Source of the DNA: Halobium salinum | GTDB lineage: Archaea; Halobacteriota; Halobacteria; Halobacteriales; Haloferacaceae | Length of the DNA: 64,000 bases | Assembly: GCF_026586625.1 (NCBI RefSeq) | Contig: NZ_JAODIW010000010.1 | Coordinates: 62,001 to 126,000 of the forward strand | Direction: 5' to 3' | In this document: in pieces, positions 1 through 8,110 of the stretch | Layout: every line of letters starts with the position of its first letter | How positions within the stretch are numbered: the stretch's first letter is position 1 | Program-made: the position numbers and the translations under genes | The notes under the pieces: model-generated | Told to the model about the DNA's origin: nothing | Seen by the model: only the letters and a program-made list of their open reading frames with translations | Databases searched by the model: none

Positions 1-1246
1 AGAGCGTCTCGACGCCGATTCTGATGGTCTCCTCGTCCACGTCGAACGTCGACGTGTGGTGACCGCCGGGGTGGTCGGTGCCGACGCCGACGTAGGCAGC
101 CTTCCCGCCGCGGTCCTGGACGTGCTGCATCAGGTACGTCGCGTCCTCGCTCCCGCCGAGGTCGTCGCTCCGGAGGACGGAGTCGACGCCGGTGACCCCG
201 CCGGCGACCCCCTCGACCACGTCGACGACCGCGTCGTCGCTGACGGCACTGGGTGCCTCTCCCTCCGTAGAGACGTCGACCTCACAGCCGTGCATGTCCG
301 CGGCGGCCCGGAGGACGCGCTCGGCGCGTTCGTGCATGTACTCCATCAACTCCGTGGTCTCGCCGCGTACCTCGCCCTCGACGAACGCCTCCTCCGGAAT
401 CACGTTCGTCGCCGTCCCGCCGCCGGCCATCCCGGCGTTGACGCGCGTCGCGCCGTCGGAGTGTCGCGAGATGCCGTAGAGGTTCCCGATGGCCGTCGCC
501 ATCGCCTGAATCGCGTTCTCGCCCTCCTCGGGCTTGGCGCCGGCGTGGGCCGGCGCGCCGGTGAACTCCGCGCGGAAGTGATGGACCGCGAGGAAGCCCG
601 AGACGCCGGCGACGACTTCGCCGGTCGGGTGGTCGAGTCCGACGTGTACGGCCAGCAGGTAGTCCACGTCGTCGAGGTGCCCGCCCTCGGTCATCGGCTT
701 CCCGCCGGCGACGAGTTCCTCGCCCGGTTGGAAGAACACCTTCAGCGTCCCCTCGAACTCGCTCTCGGCGACGGCGTCGAGCACGCCGAGTCCGATGGTC
801 GCGTGGGCGTCGTGCCCGCAGGCGTGCATGAACCCCTCGTGCTCCGAGCGGAACCCCTCGGCGGCCGGGCAGTGCGTGTCGTCTTCGGACTCTCGAACGG
901 GGAGTCCGTCGATGTCGACGCGGAGGCCGACGGTCGGACCGTTCTCGTAGTCGCCCTGTCGAAGAACGGCGACGGCGCCGGTGAAACCACCGTCGAGCGT
1001 CTCGAGGAGGTCCGCGCGGGCGCCCGCTTCGCGCGCCTGCTCGAACCACTCGTCGAGTTCGTCGTCGTCGGGGACCGAGAGACGGGTCTCGCCGAGCACC
1101 TCACGGCCGACGTACAGTTCGTCGAGCGGTCGCGTCTCCAGCTCGTCGACGATCCGTGCCGTGGTGTAGAACTCCCGCCAGGCTGGCTCGGGGTGTCGGT
1201 GGAGGTCGCGCCGGACCCTGCGGAGGTCGTCGTAGTCGAGGCTCAT
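1..1246 (-). CDS. M20-family amidohydrolase (3' end outside window)
   Basis: A predicted cytoplasmic zinc hydrolase of the M20 amidohydrolase group, which cleaves N-acyl or similar amide conjugates of amino acids. The sequence shows the N-terminal signature LHRHPE (residues 15-20), a metal-binding segment VDIDGLPV (about 110-117), MHACGHDAH (about 140-148) and a following PGEE that should carry the catalytic Glu. 415 codons are visible and the family is usually 400-440 aa, so only a short C-terminal piece is cut off by the window edge. The ATG at 1246 is chosen because a TATA-like element (ataagtc at 1271-1277) sits about 27 bases upstream, as for a leaderless transcript. The exact substrate cannot be read from the sequence. 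Confidence 0.88.
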   Translation of the reverse strand, partial: MSLDYDDLRRVRRDLHRHPEPAWREFYTTARIVDELETRPLDELYVGREVLGETRLSVPDDDELDEWFEQAREAGARADLLETLDGGFTGAVAVLRQGDYENGPTVGLRVDIDGLPVRESEDDTHCPAAEGFRSEHEGFMHACGHDAHATIGLGVLDAVAESEFEGTLKVFFQPGEELVAGGKPMTEGGHLDDVDYLLAVHVGLDHPTGEVVAGVSGFLAVHHFRAEFTGAPAHAGAKPEEGENAIQAMATAIGNLYGISRHSDGATRVNAGMAGGGTATNVIPEEAFVEGEVRGETTELMEYMHERAERVLRAAADMHGCEVDVSTEGEAPSAVSDDAVVDVVEGVAGGVTGVDSVLRSDDLGGSEDATYLMQHVQDRGGKAAYVGVGTDHPGGHHTSTFDVDEETIRIGVETL

Positions 1247-1269
1247 ACCCGACGGAAGGGTCGGCCGGG

Positions 1270-1277
1270 CATAAGTC
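1270..1277 (-). promoter_or_regulatory. TATA-like element of the M20 gene
   Basis: On the minus strand this reads cttatgcc and is centred about 27 bases before the ATG at 1246. That is the spacing typical of leaderless haloarchaeal transcripts. Confidence 0.45.
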
Positions 1278-1324
1278 CGGCCGGTCGCCGTCGTCCCGTC
1301 GCCCCGTCGTCGGTCCACGCCGAC

Positions 1325-1612
1325 TCATCGGCGGACGGGGACCACACGCGTCGAGAGGAGCCACGCCCCCTTCCGGTCGGGGTCCTCGATGAAGGCGACC
1401 CGCCGGCCACGTCTCTCGCGGTCGCGGCTGTCGTAACTGTCGCGGCGTTCGCGACTCCCGTCGGTCTCCTCACGACTCTCTCCCGCCCCTTCTTCACCGC
1501 TCTCCTCCGCCCCTTCCTCGCGGTACTCGGTGAATCGGGTCTCGAAACGCTCCCACCGGGGGTAGGGTGCCTCGTAGTCCCGCCGAGTCGCCCGTCGGTC
1601 GTCAGTCGTCAC
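1325..1612 (-). CDS. Small charged protein with WLLS-VPVRR tail
   Basis: A 95-aa hypothetical protein. Its first two thirds are an Arg/Glu-rich low-complexity stretch. The last 25 residues look structured and contain AFIEDPDRKGAWLLS followed by VPVRR. The same kind of ending (IAVIDVPSEREMWLLS, then VPVER) occurs in the 70-aa protein at 6034-6246, so the two are paralogous at least at the C terminus. The pattern loosely recalls small haloarchaeal proteins ending in AW(I/L)xS, but I cannot name a family with certainty. The GTG start at 1612 overlaps the upstream zinc-finger gene by 11 bases, which suggests translational coupling within a three-gene operon led by a HalOD1 protein. Confidence 0.6.
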   Translation of the reverse strand: MTTDDRRATRRDYEAPYPRWERFETRFTEYREEGAEESGEEGAGESREETDGSRERRDSYDSRDRERRGRRVAFIEDPDRKGAWLLSTRVVPVRR

Positions 1613-1883
1613 CGGTCACCGCCCGCCGGTACTCCCAGTGGCCCCGACAGTGCTCGGTGCAGAACAGCCGGACGACGAGGTCGTCGCCGCTCCGGTCGAC
1701 CGCCGTGAAGTGCCACTGGCGCGGGTCGAACGCCTCTCCGCACCAGCCACAGTACCCGTCGCGGTCGATACCCGACAGGCCGCTTTCGGCGGGCGTATCG
1801 GGTCTGGAGACTGCGTCGACTGTGTCGAGGGTGTCCGACGGCGTCGCCGACGGCTCGTCGCTACCTGGGCACATCTCCATCAC
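1602..1883 (-). CDS. Small zinc-finger protein
   Basis: A 93-aa protein (90 aa if the ATG at 1874 is used). The C-terminal half has two Cys pairs spaced as a treble-clef-like zinc site: CGWC near residue 46, then a hydrophobic strand and FCTEHCRGHW near residues 73-82. The N-terminal 40 residues are Ser/Thr/Asp-rich and probably disordered. It resembles haloarchaeal proteins with a CxxC...CxxxC layout (possibly DUF7576), but that name is from memory. It is the middle gene of a tight operon: its start lies inside the end of the HalOD1 gene (1861-2232), and its end overlaps the next gene. Confidence 0.7.
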   Translation of the reverse strand: MMEMCPGSDEPSATPSDTLDTVDAVSRPDTPAESGLSGIDRDGYCGWCGEAFDPRQWHFTAVDRSGDDLVVRLFCTEHCRGHWEYRRAVTGDD

Positions 1884-2232
1884 TCGCTCCGGCCGACCGG
1901 CCGACGGGGTGGTTCGACTGAACGGACGCCCCGGCGGCCGGCCCGATGGGTTCGACGGGTTCGACCGTCACCTCGGCCTCGTCGTCGTGACCCACGTCGA
2001 CGACCACCAGCCACTCCTCGACGACGAACGAGACCGTCCCGCGCCGAGGGGTGGCTCGCGGCCCCGACCCGAACAGTTGCGTCAGTGCACTCAGGTCGGC
2101 GTAGTCGTGCAGACAGACGTCGAGTTCGTCGAATTCGACCCCCTTCGCACGGGCGAGTGTCTCTGCGATACCCAAACTCAACTGCCCGTCGCGGTCCGGC
2201 CCCTCCAATCTGATAGTCGCTCGCTGGTTCAT
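1861..2232 (-). CDS. HalOD1 output-domain protein
   Basis: A 123-aa stand-alone HalOD1 (halobacterial output domain 1) protein. HalOD1 is a small domain described as the output module of many haloarchaeal response regulators; its target is unknown. Visible here are the first helix (LSLGIAETLARAKGV), an acidic strand (LDVCLHDYADLSALTQLF) and a beta-hairpin ending GTVSFVVEEWLVVVDV, together about residues 17-85. The remaining 35 residues are a low-complexity tail. There is no receiver domain. It heads an operon of three small genes just downstream of the 1136-aa Bat-like gene. A close paralogue lies at 6243-6563 on the other side of that regulator. Confidence 0.85.
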   Translation of the reverse strand: MNQRATIRLEGPDRDGQLSLGIAETLARAKGVEFDELDVCLHDYADLSALTQLFGSGPRATPRRGTVSFVVEEWLVVVDVGHDDEAEVTVEPVEPIGPAAGASVQSNHPVGRSAGASDGDVPR

Positions 2233-2311
2233 ACCCGGTGGAGGGGAAGCCGCCCCTTACCGATTCGTCGTTGATGTGTTGGGGCCGGAGCCGATTGGGG
2301 GGTAACTATCG

Positions 2312-5300
2312 TTAATCGGTCCCTCGAAGGCTCCCTCGCTCCCCGAACAGCACTTCGAGGAGTGTGCGCTCGCTCGCCCGGATGTGACGGTTCACGGTCG
2401 GCTGGGTGACCCCCAACATCTCGGCGACGTCCTGACCGTTCTTCTCGCGGGGCCACTCGAAGAATCCGGCGTAGTAGGCTGTTCGGAGCACCTCCTCCTG
2501 CCGGTCCGTGAGTCGGTCTCGCACACCGTCTTCGAACTCCCGCCGAGACATGACGGATTCGTCGAGTTCCCGGCGAGCGAGTAACGTCACGTCGCCGAAC
2601 GCGTCCTCGAAGTACGTGATGAACCCTCGAACGTCGGTGCTCGTCGGCACCCTGACGGTGACGGTCGCCCGTCGGTCCGACACGTCGACCGTGTCGAGCA
2701 GCGCACCGCGCTCCAACAGGTCCGAGACGACGGCCGACTCCCCGACGGTGCACTCGAACAGACAGCCGTCGTCGGTCTCGGAGATTACGTCGACTCGTTC
2801 GACGGCCGTCGACGCTTCCGCTTCCCGCCTGACGGTCTCCGCGTCGACCCCCGACGCGCGGAAGAAGAGGTGGGTGAACCCGTCCGTCCGGTGGACGGTG
2901 TTCTCGAGGGTGAAGCGTCCGGCCGTCCCCGTGAGGAACCCGAACAGCGGCGTCTCCGTGGTGGGAACGTCGAACCGCAGTTCGGTACTTCGCTCGCCGA
3001 CGAGCGCCCGCTTCCGGTCGAGGGCGTTCATCGCGTAGCCGATAGTCTCGCCCAGTTCGGCGAGCACCGCGGTCTCCATCGGGTCGAACACGTCCGGCGT
3101 GTCGGCGTACAGAGTCAACACGCCGTGGAGCGTGTCGCGGTACCGAATCGGGACGGTGACACAGGAGCGAAAGCCTCTGGAGAGCGCCGCTTCGCGCCAC
3201 GGCTCGAACGCCGCGGCCGACAGGATGTCGGGTTGGACTTGCGGTTCGCCGGTCTCGACGGCGCGCGCGGCGGGGCCGACGCGTGCCGCGTCGTCGAGCG
3301 GGATGGTGACGTCGTCGAGGTAGCCCGCCCCGGCGCCCGCGCTCGCGGCCGGTTCGACGGCCTTCGCCGCTCGGTCGACGTGACCCACCCAGGCGAACGT
3401 GTACGGCTCGATGTCGACCAGCCGCTCGCACACCCCCCGCTCGATGGCCTCGTGGGAGTCGGCCCCGAGGAGCACGCCCGTGATATCCCGGATGGCACGG
3501 TTGACCCGATTCAGCCGGTCGAGTCGCTCGTTCTTCTCGGCGAGGTCGTCCCGGTGGGCCCGGAGGTCGCTCTCCCTGGCCGCGCGGTCGAGAGCCGCCC
3601 GGGCCGTCGCCCCCAGAACCTCGACGAGCCGCCAGTCGGCGTCGTCGAACTCGTCCGATTCGGGGTCGACGGCGACGAAGACGCCGTGGGAGCCGAGCGA
3701 GCGGACGACGGCGCTCCCGCTCCCGCCGCCGAGGTCGACGACGGTCGACTCGTCGCGGATGAACGCCTCCCAGACGGGGCTCTCGCCGACGGGACCGAGC
3801 AGGGGGTCGTCGACCACCGTCGAGAGCCCCTCCGTCGCGGCGCCGACTTCGAGCCCGCTCCCCGAACCGCTGTCGACCGCGACGTAGGCATATGGTGCGT
3901 CCAGCACCTCGGTTGCCGCCTCGACGACGGTGCGGTGGACGGCCTCGACGGTCTCCGCCTCCGGGAGCTGCCGCGCCCAGGCGGTGAGCGACTCGAGGCG
4001 GGTCGCGCGCTTCCTGACCGCGGTGGTCTCCTCGAACATCCCCACGGCGTAGCGCTCGCCGTCGGACATGACGAACGTCGACCCCCGGAACGCTATCCAC
4101 TTTCGTCGCCCGTCGGGGTATCTGAGCTCGAGTTCGCTGGTCGTCACCGGTTCCTCCGTCTCGAGGGTCCGTCGGAGCGGGTGGTTCTCGCCGGTGACCG
4201 GCTCGCCCTCGTGGTAGATGCGGTACTCCGGGCGGACGTCCGGGAACCGCTCGACGTCGGCCTCTGACACCTCCAGTAGCTCCATCGCCCGGTCGTTCAT
4301 CTGGACGACGGCCATCTCCTCGTCGACGACGACGATGCCGGTCCGCGCGTTCTCGACGACGCTCCGGTTGAGACTGCGCTCGTACTCGAGGCGTTCCTCG
4401 GCGCGTTTCCGGTCGGTGACGTCGCGGAAGTACACCGACAATCCGGTGTCCGAGGGGTACGCGTTCACCTCGAACCAGGTTTCGAGCGGTGGGTAGTACG
4501 CCTCGAACGTGACCGGCTCCTGTGTCTCCATCGCGCGTTCGTACTCGCGCTGGAACGCCGTGTCGACGGCCGCCTCGAAGGTGTCCCACACGGACTCGCC
4601 GAGCAGTTCGGACTCGTCGGCCTCGAGCAGTCGTTCGGCCCGGTCGTTGACGAACGTGAACCGCCACTCCTCGTCCAGCGCGAAGAACGCGTCGGTGATT
4701 CGTTCGAGAACGGCTTCCAACTCCGCTTCGAGCCGGTCGCGTTCGCGCACGTCGCGGACGACGCCCACCCGCCCGTACTCGCCGTTCTCGAGGGGGAAGC
4801 GCGTCACCCGCGCCTCTATCGGGACGGTCCCGCCGTCTCGGGTCGGGAGGTCGGTCCGGAGGGTGACCGCCTCCTCCGTCCCGTCGGCGAGGTCACGTCG
4901 CATCCGGTCGATATCCGCCGCCATCGCCGCTCCGGTCACCGTCTCCGCGTGGGCGCCCAACAGCTCCTCCCGGCTGTACCCGGTCAGGTCGAGGTACGCC
5001 TCGTTGACGGCGACGAACCGGTCGTCGGCGTCGAGGGCGTAGACGCCGTCGCCGACGGTCGCCATCATGGCCTCGTATCGGCGGAGTTCGGCGTCCCGCT
5101 CCGTGCGGTCGGCCGCCGTCGCCTCGGCGGACTGGCTGGTCGTCGGAGGGCCGGGAGGCTCCGCAGGCGTCTCGGTCTCCTCGAGGCGCCCGGTCGCTCC
5201 GTCCACCTCCGTCTCGCCTCGTGCGCCGGATTCCTCCCGAGCGTCCGTCGCCGCGTCGGGTTCGAGCCCCAGTCGGTTACGGAGCGTCCGAGCGAGCACG

Positions 5301-5722
5301 CCGACGCTGGCGGCGTTCTTCCGCTGGACGAACTCCACCGCCGACGTCCCGACCACCGCGTCGGTCGTCGGATCCGACCACGGCCCGAACAGCACCGTGG
5401 GAACGTCCGGCCCGGCCGTCAGCGCGCTCGTCCACTCCCGTCCGACCGCCGCGTCGGCACCGAACTCGACGACGACGGCGCCGACGTCACCGGGAGGGAC
5501 TTCGCTGCCGCCGTCGGTGCCCGCATCGTCGTCCCCGTTCCCGTCGGTGTCGCTACCGACGCCATCGAGCAGTTCGCGGACGCGCTCGGGGGTCGCCCGG
5601 TCGACGACGACGCGCTCGACGAGCGCCGGTCCGAGCGCCGACTCGAGTCGAGCGACCGTCGACCTGTCCGAGTCGACGCTCGCGCTCTCGACGACGTAGA
5701 TGATGTAAATTTCCGATGACAT
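2312..5722 (-). CDS. Bat-like PAS/GAF sensor with HTH-10 DNA-binding domain
   Basis: A 1136-aa cytoplasmic signal-responsive transcriptional regulator of the bacterio-opsin activator (Bat) type. In order it shows a degenerate receiver-like N-terminal domain (about 1-150; no recognisable phosphoacceptor Asp); an acidic linker; three PAS domains (about 215-330, 335-450, 450-570, for example GDGVYALDADDRFVAVNEAY); two GAF domains (about 585-730 and 755-900); a BAT domain (about 915-1075); and a C-terminal HTH-10 ([22 protein letters not shown], interrupted here only by my quoting, then a recognition helix LGVTQPTVNRHI). There is no membrane segment or histidine kinase domain, so signals (redox, light or a ligand) probably act directly on PAS/GAF. 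It is flanked on the same strand by two HalOD1 modules. Its target genes cannot be inferred. Confidence 0.9.
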   Translation of the reverse strand: MSSEIYIIYVVESASVDSDRSTVARLESALGPALVERVVVDRATPERVRELLDGVGSDTDGNGDDDAGTDGGSEVPPGDVGAVVVEFGADAAVGREWTSALTAGPDVPTVLFGPWSDPTTDAVVGTSAVEFVQRKNAASVGVLARTLRNRLGLEPDAATDAREESGARGETEVDGATGRLEETETPAEPPGPPTTSQSAEATAADRTERDAELRRYEAMMATVGDGVYALDADDRFVAVNEAYLDLTGYSREELLGAHAETVTGAAMAADIDRMRRDLADGTEEAVTLRTDLPTRDGGTVPIEARVTRFPLENGEYGRVGVVRDVRERDRLEAELEAVLERITDAFFALDEEWRFTFVNDRAERLLEADESELLGESVWDTFEAAVDTAFQREYERAMETQEPVTFEAYYPPLETWFEVNAYPSDTGLSVYFRDVTDRKRAEERLEYERSLNRSVVENARTGIVVVDEEMAVVQMNDRAMELLEVSEADVERFPDVRPEYRIYHEGEPVTGENHPLRRTLETEEPVTTSELELRYPDGRRKWIAFRGSTFVMSDGERYAVGMFEETTAVRKRATRLESLTAWARQLPEAETVEAVHRTVVEAATEVLDAPYAYVAVDSGSGSGLEVGAATEGLSTVVDDPLLGPVGESPVWEAFIRDESTVVDLGGGSGSAVVRSLGSHGVFVAVDPESDEFDDADWRLVEVLGATARAALDRAARESDLRAHRDDLAEKNERLDRLNRVNRAIRDITGVLLGADSHEAIERGVCERLVDIEPYTFAWVGHVDRAAKAVEPAASAGAGAGYLDDVTIPLDDAARVGPAARAVETGEPQVQPDILSAAAFEPWREAALSRGFRSCVTVPIRYRDTLHGVLTLYADTPDVFDPMETAVLAELGETIGYAMNALDRKRALVGERSTELRFDVPTTETPLFGFLTGTAGRFTLENTVHRTDGFTHLFFRASGVDAETVRREAEASTAVERVDVISETDDGCLFECTVGESAVVSDLLERGALLDTVDVSDRRATVTVRVPTSTDVRGFITYFEDAFGDVTLLARRELDESVMSRREFEDGVRDRLTDRQEEVLRTAYYAGFFEWPREKNGQDVAEMLGVTQPTVNRHIRASERTLLEVLFGERGSLRGTD

Positions 5723-6033
5723 TTCGGACGTATCGAACTACTCTACCTACACACGGTCGCACGAGAAATAGGTTGGGGCGGCTCCGTCGCCTGTCGTCTA
5801 ACGATGATAAATTCTCCCCAATCGTGTCCCGGTGTAAAAGAACGGACGTTACGGATACAGCCAACCCACGGGAGCCTGTAGTCGTCGACGGCTCGGACAC
5901 CGCGACCGAGTCAGGCATTCCGGCGCCAGCACGACCGTGCTGGTCGCTGTTTCTCGGTGCGAAACCACGTCGTCGGTGGAGAAGAAGCGACCGACCGCGA
6001 AGCGGAGGTCACGACCCGAGACCACGCCGACGC
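5723..6033. other. Intergenic region upstream of the Bat-like gene
   Basis: About 310 bases with no convincing gene. It should hold the promoter of the minus-strand regulator: on that strand cctatttctc (about 5764-5773) lies 42-51 bases before the ATG at 5722 and is a possible TATA element with a short leader. No strong dyad was seen. Confidence 0.4.
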
Positions 6034-6246
6034 CTATCGCTCGACGGGGACGTAACAGGACGAGAGGAGCCACATCTCCCGTTCCGACGGGACGTCTATC
6101 ACGGCGATGGAGCCGTGTTGGTCGGTGAACTCGGCGAACACCGGGCGGAGCTGGTCGTCGTCCACGTCGGTCCCGGCGGTCCCCGCGTCTGCGGGCCCGA
6201 AGTCGCCTTCGTCGCCGTGGCCCGGTCCCCCGTGGTGTTCGCTCAC
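6034..6246 (-). CDS. Small protein with WLLS-VPVER tail
   Basis: A 70-aa hypothetical protein. The GTG at 6246 is chosen because it overlaps the stop of the HalOD1 gene by four bases (GTGA), a classic coupled arrangement; longer readings extend only through the HalOD1 gene in another frame. The N-terminal half is Gly/Asp/His-rich. The C-terminal half contains DQHGSIAVIDVPSEREMWLL and ends CYVPVER. It matches the tail of the protein at 1325-1612. Function is unknown; the repeated linkage to HalOD1 suggests a partner or regulator of that domain. Confidence 0.65.
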   Translation of the reverse strand: MSEHHGGPGHGDEGDFGPADAGTAGTDVDDDQLRPVFAEFTDQHGSIAVIDVPSEREMWLLSSCYVPVER

Positions 6247-6563
6247 GAGCGACCCCGTTCGGGCGACCCCGTCGCCCCGGCCGGGGTCGACTCGGCCCTG
6301 ATTTCGACGCGGTCGTCCGACTCGACGGTCACCGTCACCAGCACCTCCTCGACCGAGAAGGTGACCGACCCGCGCCGGGTCGGCGCCGTCAGCCCCGACT
6401 CGAAGAGCGCCGTCAGTGCGCTGACGTCGACGTACTCGTGGAGACAGAGGTCGAGGTCGTCCGCCGACGTCCCGCGCGCCTCCGCGATGGTTTCGACGAG
6501 GTACAGACTCAACTTCCCCGGCGACTCCTCCCCGGAAACCGTCGACCACACCGGTTCGTCCAT
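6243..6563 (-). CDS. HalOD1 output-domain protein (second copy)
   Basis: A 106-aa stand-alone HalOD1 protein, clearly homologous to the one at 1861-2232. Matching segments are LSLYLVETIAEARG, DDLDLCLHEYVDVSALTALF and RRGSVTFSVEEVLVTVTV. The last 20 residues are a Gly/Ser/Pro/Arg tail. The ATG at 6563 has a TATA-like cttagaa (minus strand, about 6584-6591) roughly 25 bases upstream. It is translationally coupled to the 70-aa gene that follows. There is no receiver, kinase or transmembrane segment, so it must act through interaction with other proteins or nucleic acid. Confidence 0.85.
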   Translation of the reverse strand: MDEPVWSTVSGEESPGKLSLYLVETIAEARGTSADDLDLCLHEYVDVSALTALFESGLTAPTRRGSVTFSVEEVLVTVTVESDDRVEIRAESTPAGATGSPERGRS

Positions 6564-6789
6564 ACTCCCGGCTGAGTGGTCGTCCTTCTAAGGCGTTCCC
6601 GGTGGATGTATTCGGGGGGGCGCCGGCCGACCCCGTATCATCGTAAATCGGGGCGACACGACCCCGCTTCGAACCCCCCGCGTTTCCGGCGTTTCTCCGG
6701 TCGGGAGCTCCGCAGTCGGTCCCGAGCGGGCGGTCGGCCCCGGAAACCGGTCGAGAGGAGGCCCGGCGACGTGTTGTGCACCCACCAGG

Positions 6790-6796
6790 TTATACA
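6790..6796 (+). promoter_or_regulatory. TATA box of the coiled-coil/HhH gene
   Basis: The sequence ttatac lies about 27 bases before the ATG at 6819, the spacing of a leaderless haloarchaeal promoter. This decides the start over longer in-frame readings. Confidence 0.55.
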
Positions 6797-6818
6797 CCGG
6801 CCGGGCGTACTCTCCCCC

Positions 6819-7976
6819 ATGCTCGTAGTCTGCAAGGACGGGACGACGCTCCGCGCGGGAAGCTACAAGGCGGTCGACTCCGGGGTGGTGCTCTGTGAGG
6901 ACCACAAGCGAAAGAAGGTGGTCGGCTTCGTCGCCGCCGACGAGGTGAAGTACCTCCTCCCGGACGACGAGGACCTCATCGAGAGCCGCGCGGAGTCCAA
7001 CGGGCAATCCGACGATTCTGGGGGGTCCGACTCGGCGACCCGACTCGCCGAGTTCGCCGAGCGCGTCGGCGAGTTCGGGAGTCGACTCGAACGCATCGAG
7101 GAGCGCCTCGACGGGCTCGAGGCGACCGTCTCCGACCGCGAAGACCACGTCGAGTGGCTCGACGACCGGCTCGACGATCACGGGCGCCGACTCGACGAGC
7201 TCGCCGGGTCGCTGAACGACCGGACGACACACATCGACTGGCTCGAGAGCGAACTCGACGACCGAACCGAGCGGCTCGAGCGACTGGAGGGCGACCGCGA
7301 CGCCGTCGCCGACCGCGTCGACGCCGTCGAGGAGGAGGTGACCGCCCGCCGTGAGCACATGGTCGGACTCGGCGAGCGTGTGGGAGCGCTCGAGTCCGCG
7401 GGCGCCGACCGAGCGGGCGAGACGACGGAACTCGGCGAGCGTCTCCGGGGGCTCGAATCGAGCCTCTCCGACCGACTGGACGACCTCGAAGGTCGCGTCG
7501 AGGAGCACGAACGCCGAGGGCACGCCGACGACGGCGACGACGCCGCGTCCGAACTCGACGTCGGCTCCGACCTGTCCGCCGTCGTCGAAGGGGAGGACGA
7601 GGCGGGCGACCGGACGGAGGAGTACACCGACCTCTCGGCCGAACTCGAGTCGGGGAGCGACCTCGAGAACGTCGTCGAAGCCGACGAGGACGAGGCGGAA
7701 GAAGCGGGGACCGACACGGTGCTCGACTCCGGAAGCGACCTCGAAGCGGTCGTCGACACCGACGACGCCAACGACACCGACGACGAGGTGGAGGCTGACG
7801 ACGACGAGTTGGAGTCGCTCACGGGGCTCGGCGAGACGTACGCGAACCGGCTCCGGCGGGCGGGTATCGAGTCGGTCACGGCGCTCGGCGAGGCCAGCGT
7901 CGAGGAGGTCGCCGACGCCGCGGAGGTCGGTGAGGGCCGCGCGAGCGACTGGAAGGAGCAGGCGGCGTCCCGCTGA
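6819..7976 (+). CDS. Coiled-coil protein with GSDL repeats and C-terminal helix-hairpin-helix
   Basis: A 385-aa soluble, very acidic protein. The first 50 residues form a compact domain (MLVVCKDGTTLRAGSYKAVD, then KKVVGFVAADEVKYLLPDDE). Residues of about 65-235 are a long coiled coil with heptad-like repeats such as ERIEERLDGLEATVSDRE. Three copies of a LxxGSDLxxVVE motif follow near residues 245, 276 and 302 in an otherwise Glu/Asp-rich linker. The last 55 residues are a helix-hairpin-helix of the kind that binds DNA or RNA (LTGLGETYANRLRRAGIESV, then VADAAEVGEGRASDW). It could be a scaffold that presents short repeated peptides to a partner and binds nucleic acid at its end. No named family is claimed. 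Confidence 0.75.
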   Translation: MLVVCKDGTTLRAGSYKAVDSGVVLCEDHKRKKVVGFVAADEVKYLLPDDEDLIESRAESNGQSDDSGGSDSATRLAEFAERVGEFGSRLERIEERLDGLEATVSDREDHVEWLDDRLDDHGRRLDELAGSLNDRTTHIDWLESELDDRTERLERLEGDRDAVADRVDAVEEEVTARREHMVGLGERVGALESAGADRAGETTELGERLRGLESSLSDRLDDLEGRVEEHERRGHADDGDDAASELDVGSDLSAVVEGEDEAGDRTEEYTDLSAELESGSDLENVVEADEDEAEEAGTDTVLDSGSDLEAVVDTDDANDTDDEVEADDDELESLTGLGETYANRLRRAGIESVTALGEASVEEVADAAEVGEGRASDWKEQAASR

Positions 7977-8079
7977 GCCGGTCCAACTGGACCGTTCGCG
8001 CCGCCGGCCGCCCGTCGGCCGTCCCGTGTCGGGCCCAGAACACCTGCGAATGCCGGTCTCCGGGACGTGGAGACGGGGC

Positions 8080-8087
8080 TTTTTGAA
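8080..8087 (+). promoter_or_regulatory. TATA-like element of the NhaC gene
   Basis: The stretch tttttgaa is centred about 28 bases before the ATG at 8111. It lies in the 134-base gap after the HhH gene. Confidence 0.4.
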
Positions 8088-8110
8088 CGGGGGCGTTGTA
8101 GCGGTCGGCG

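Noticed and set aside
2229-4667. Long 812-codon minus-strand reading overlapping the Bat-like gene in another frame
   Set aside because: It is rich in Arg and low-complexity and has no domain; the Bat-like reading with PAS, GAF and HTH-10 explains the DNA. High GC content leaves such long open frames by chance.
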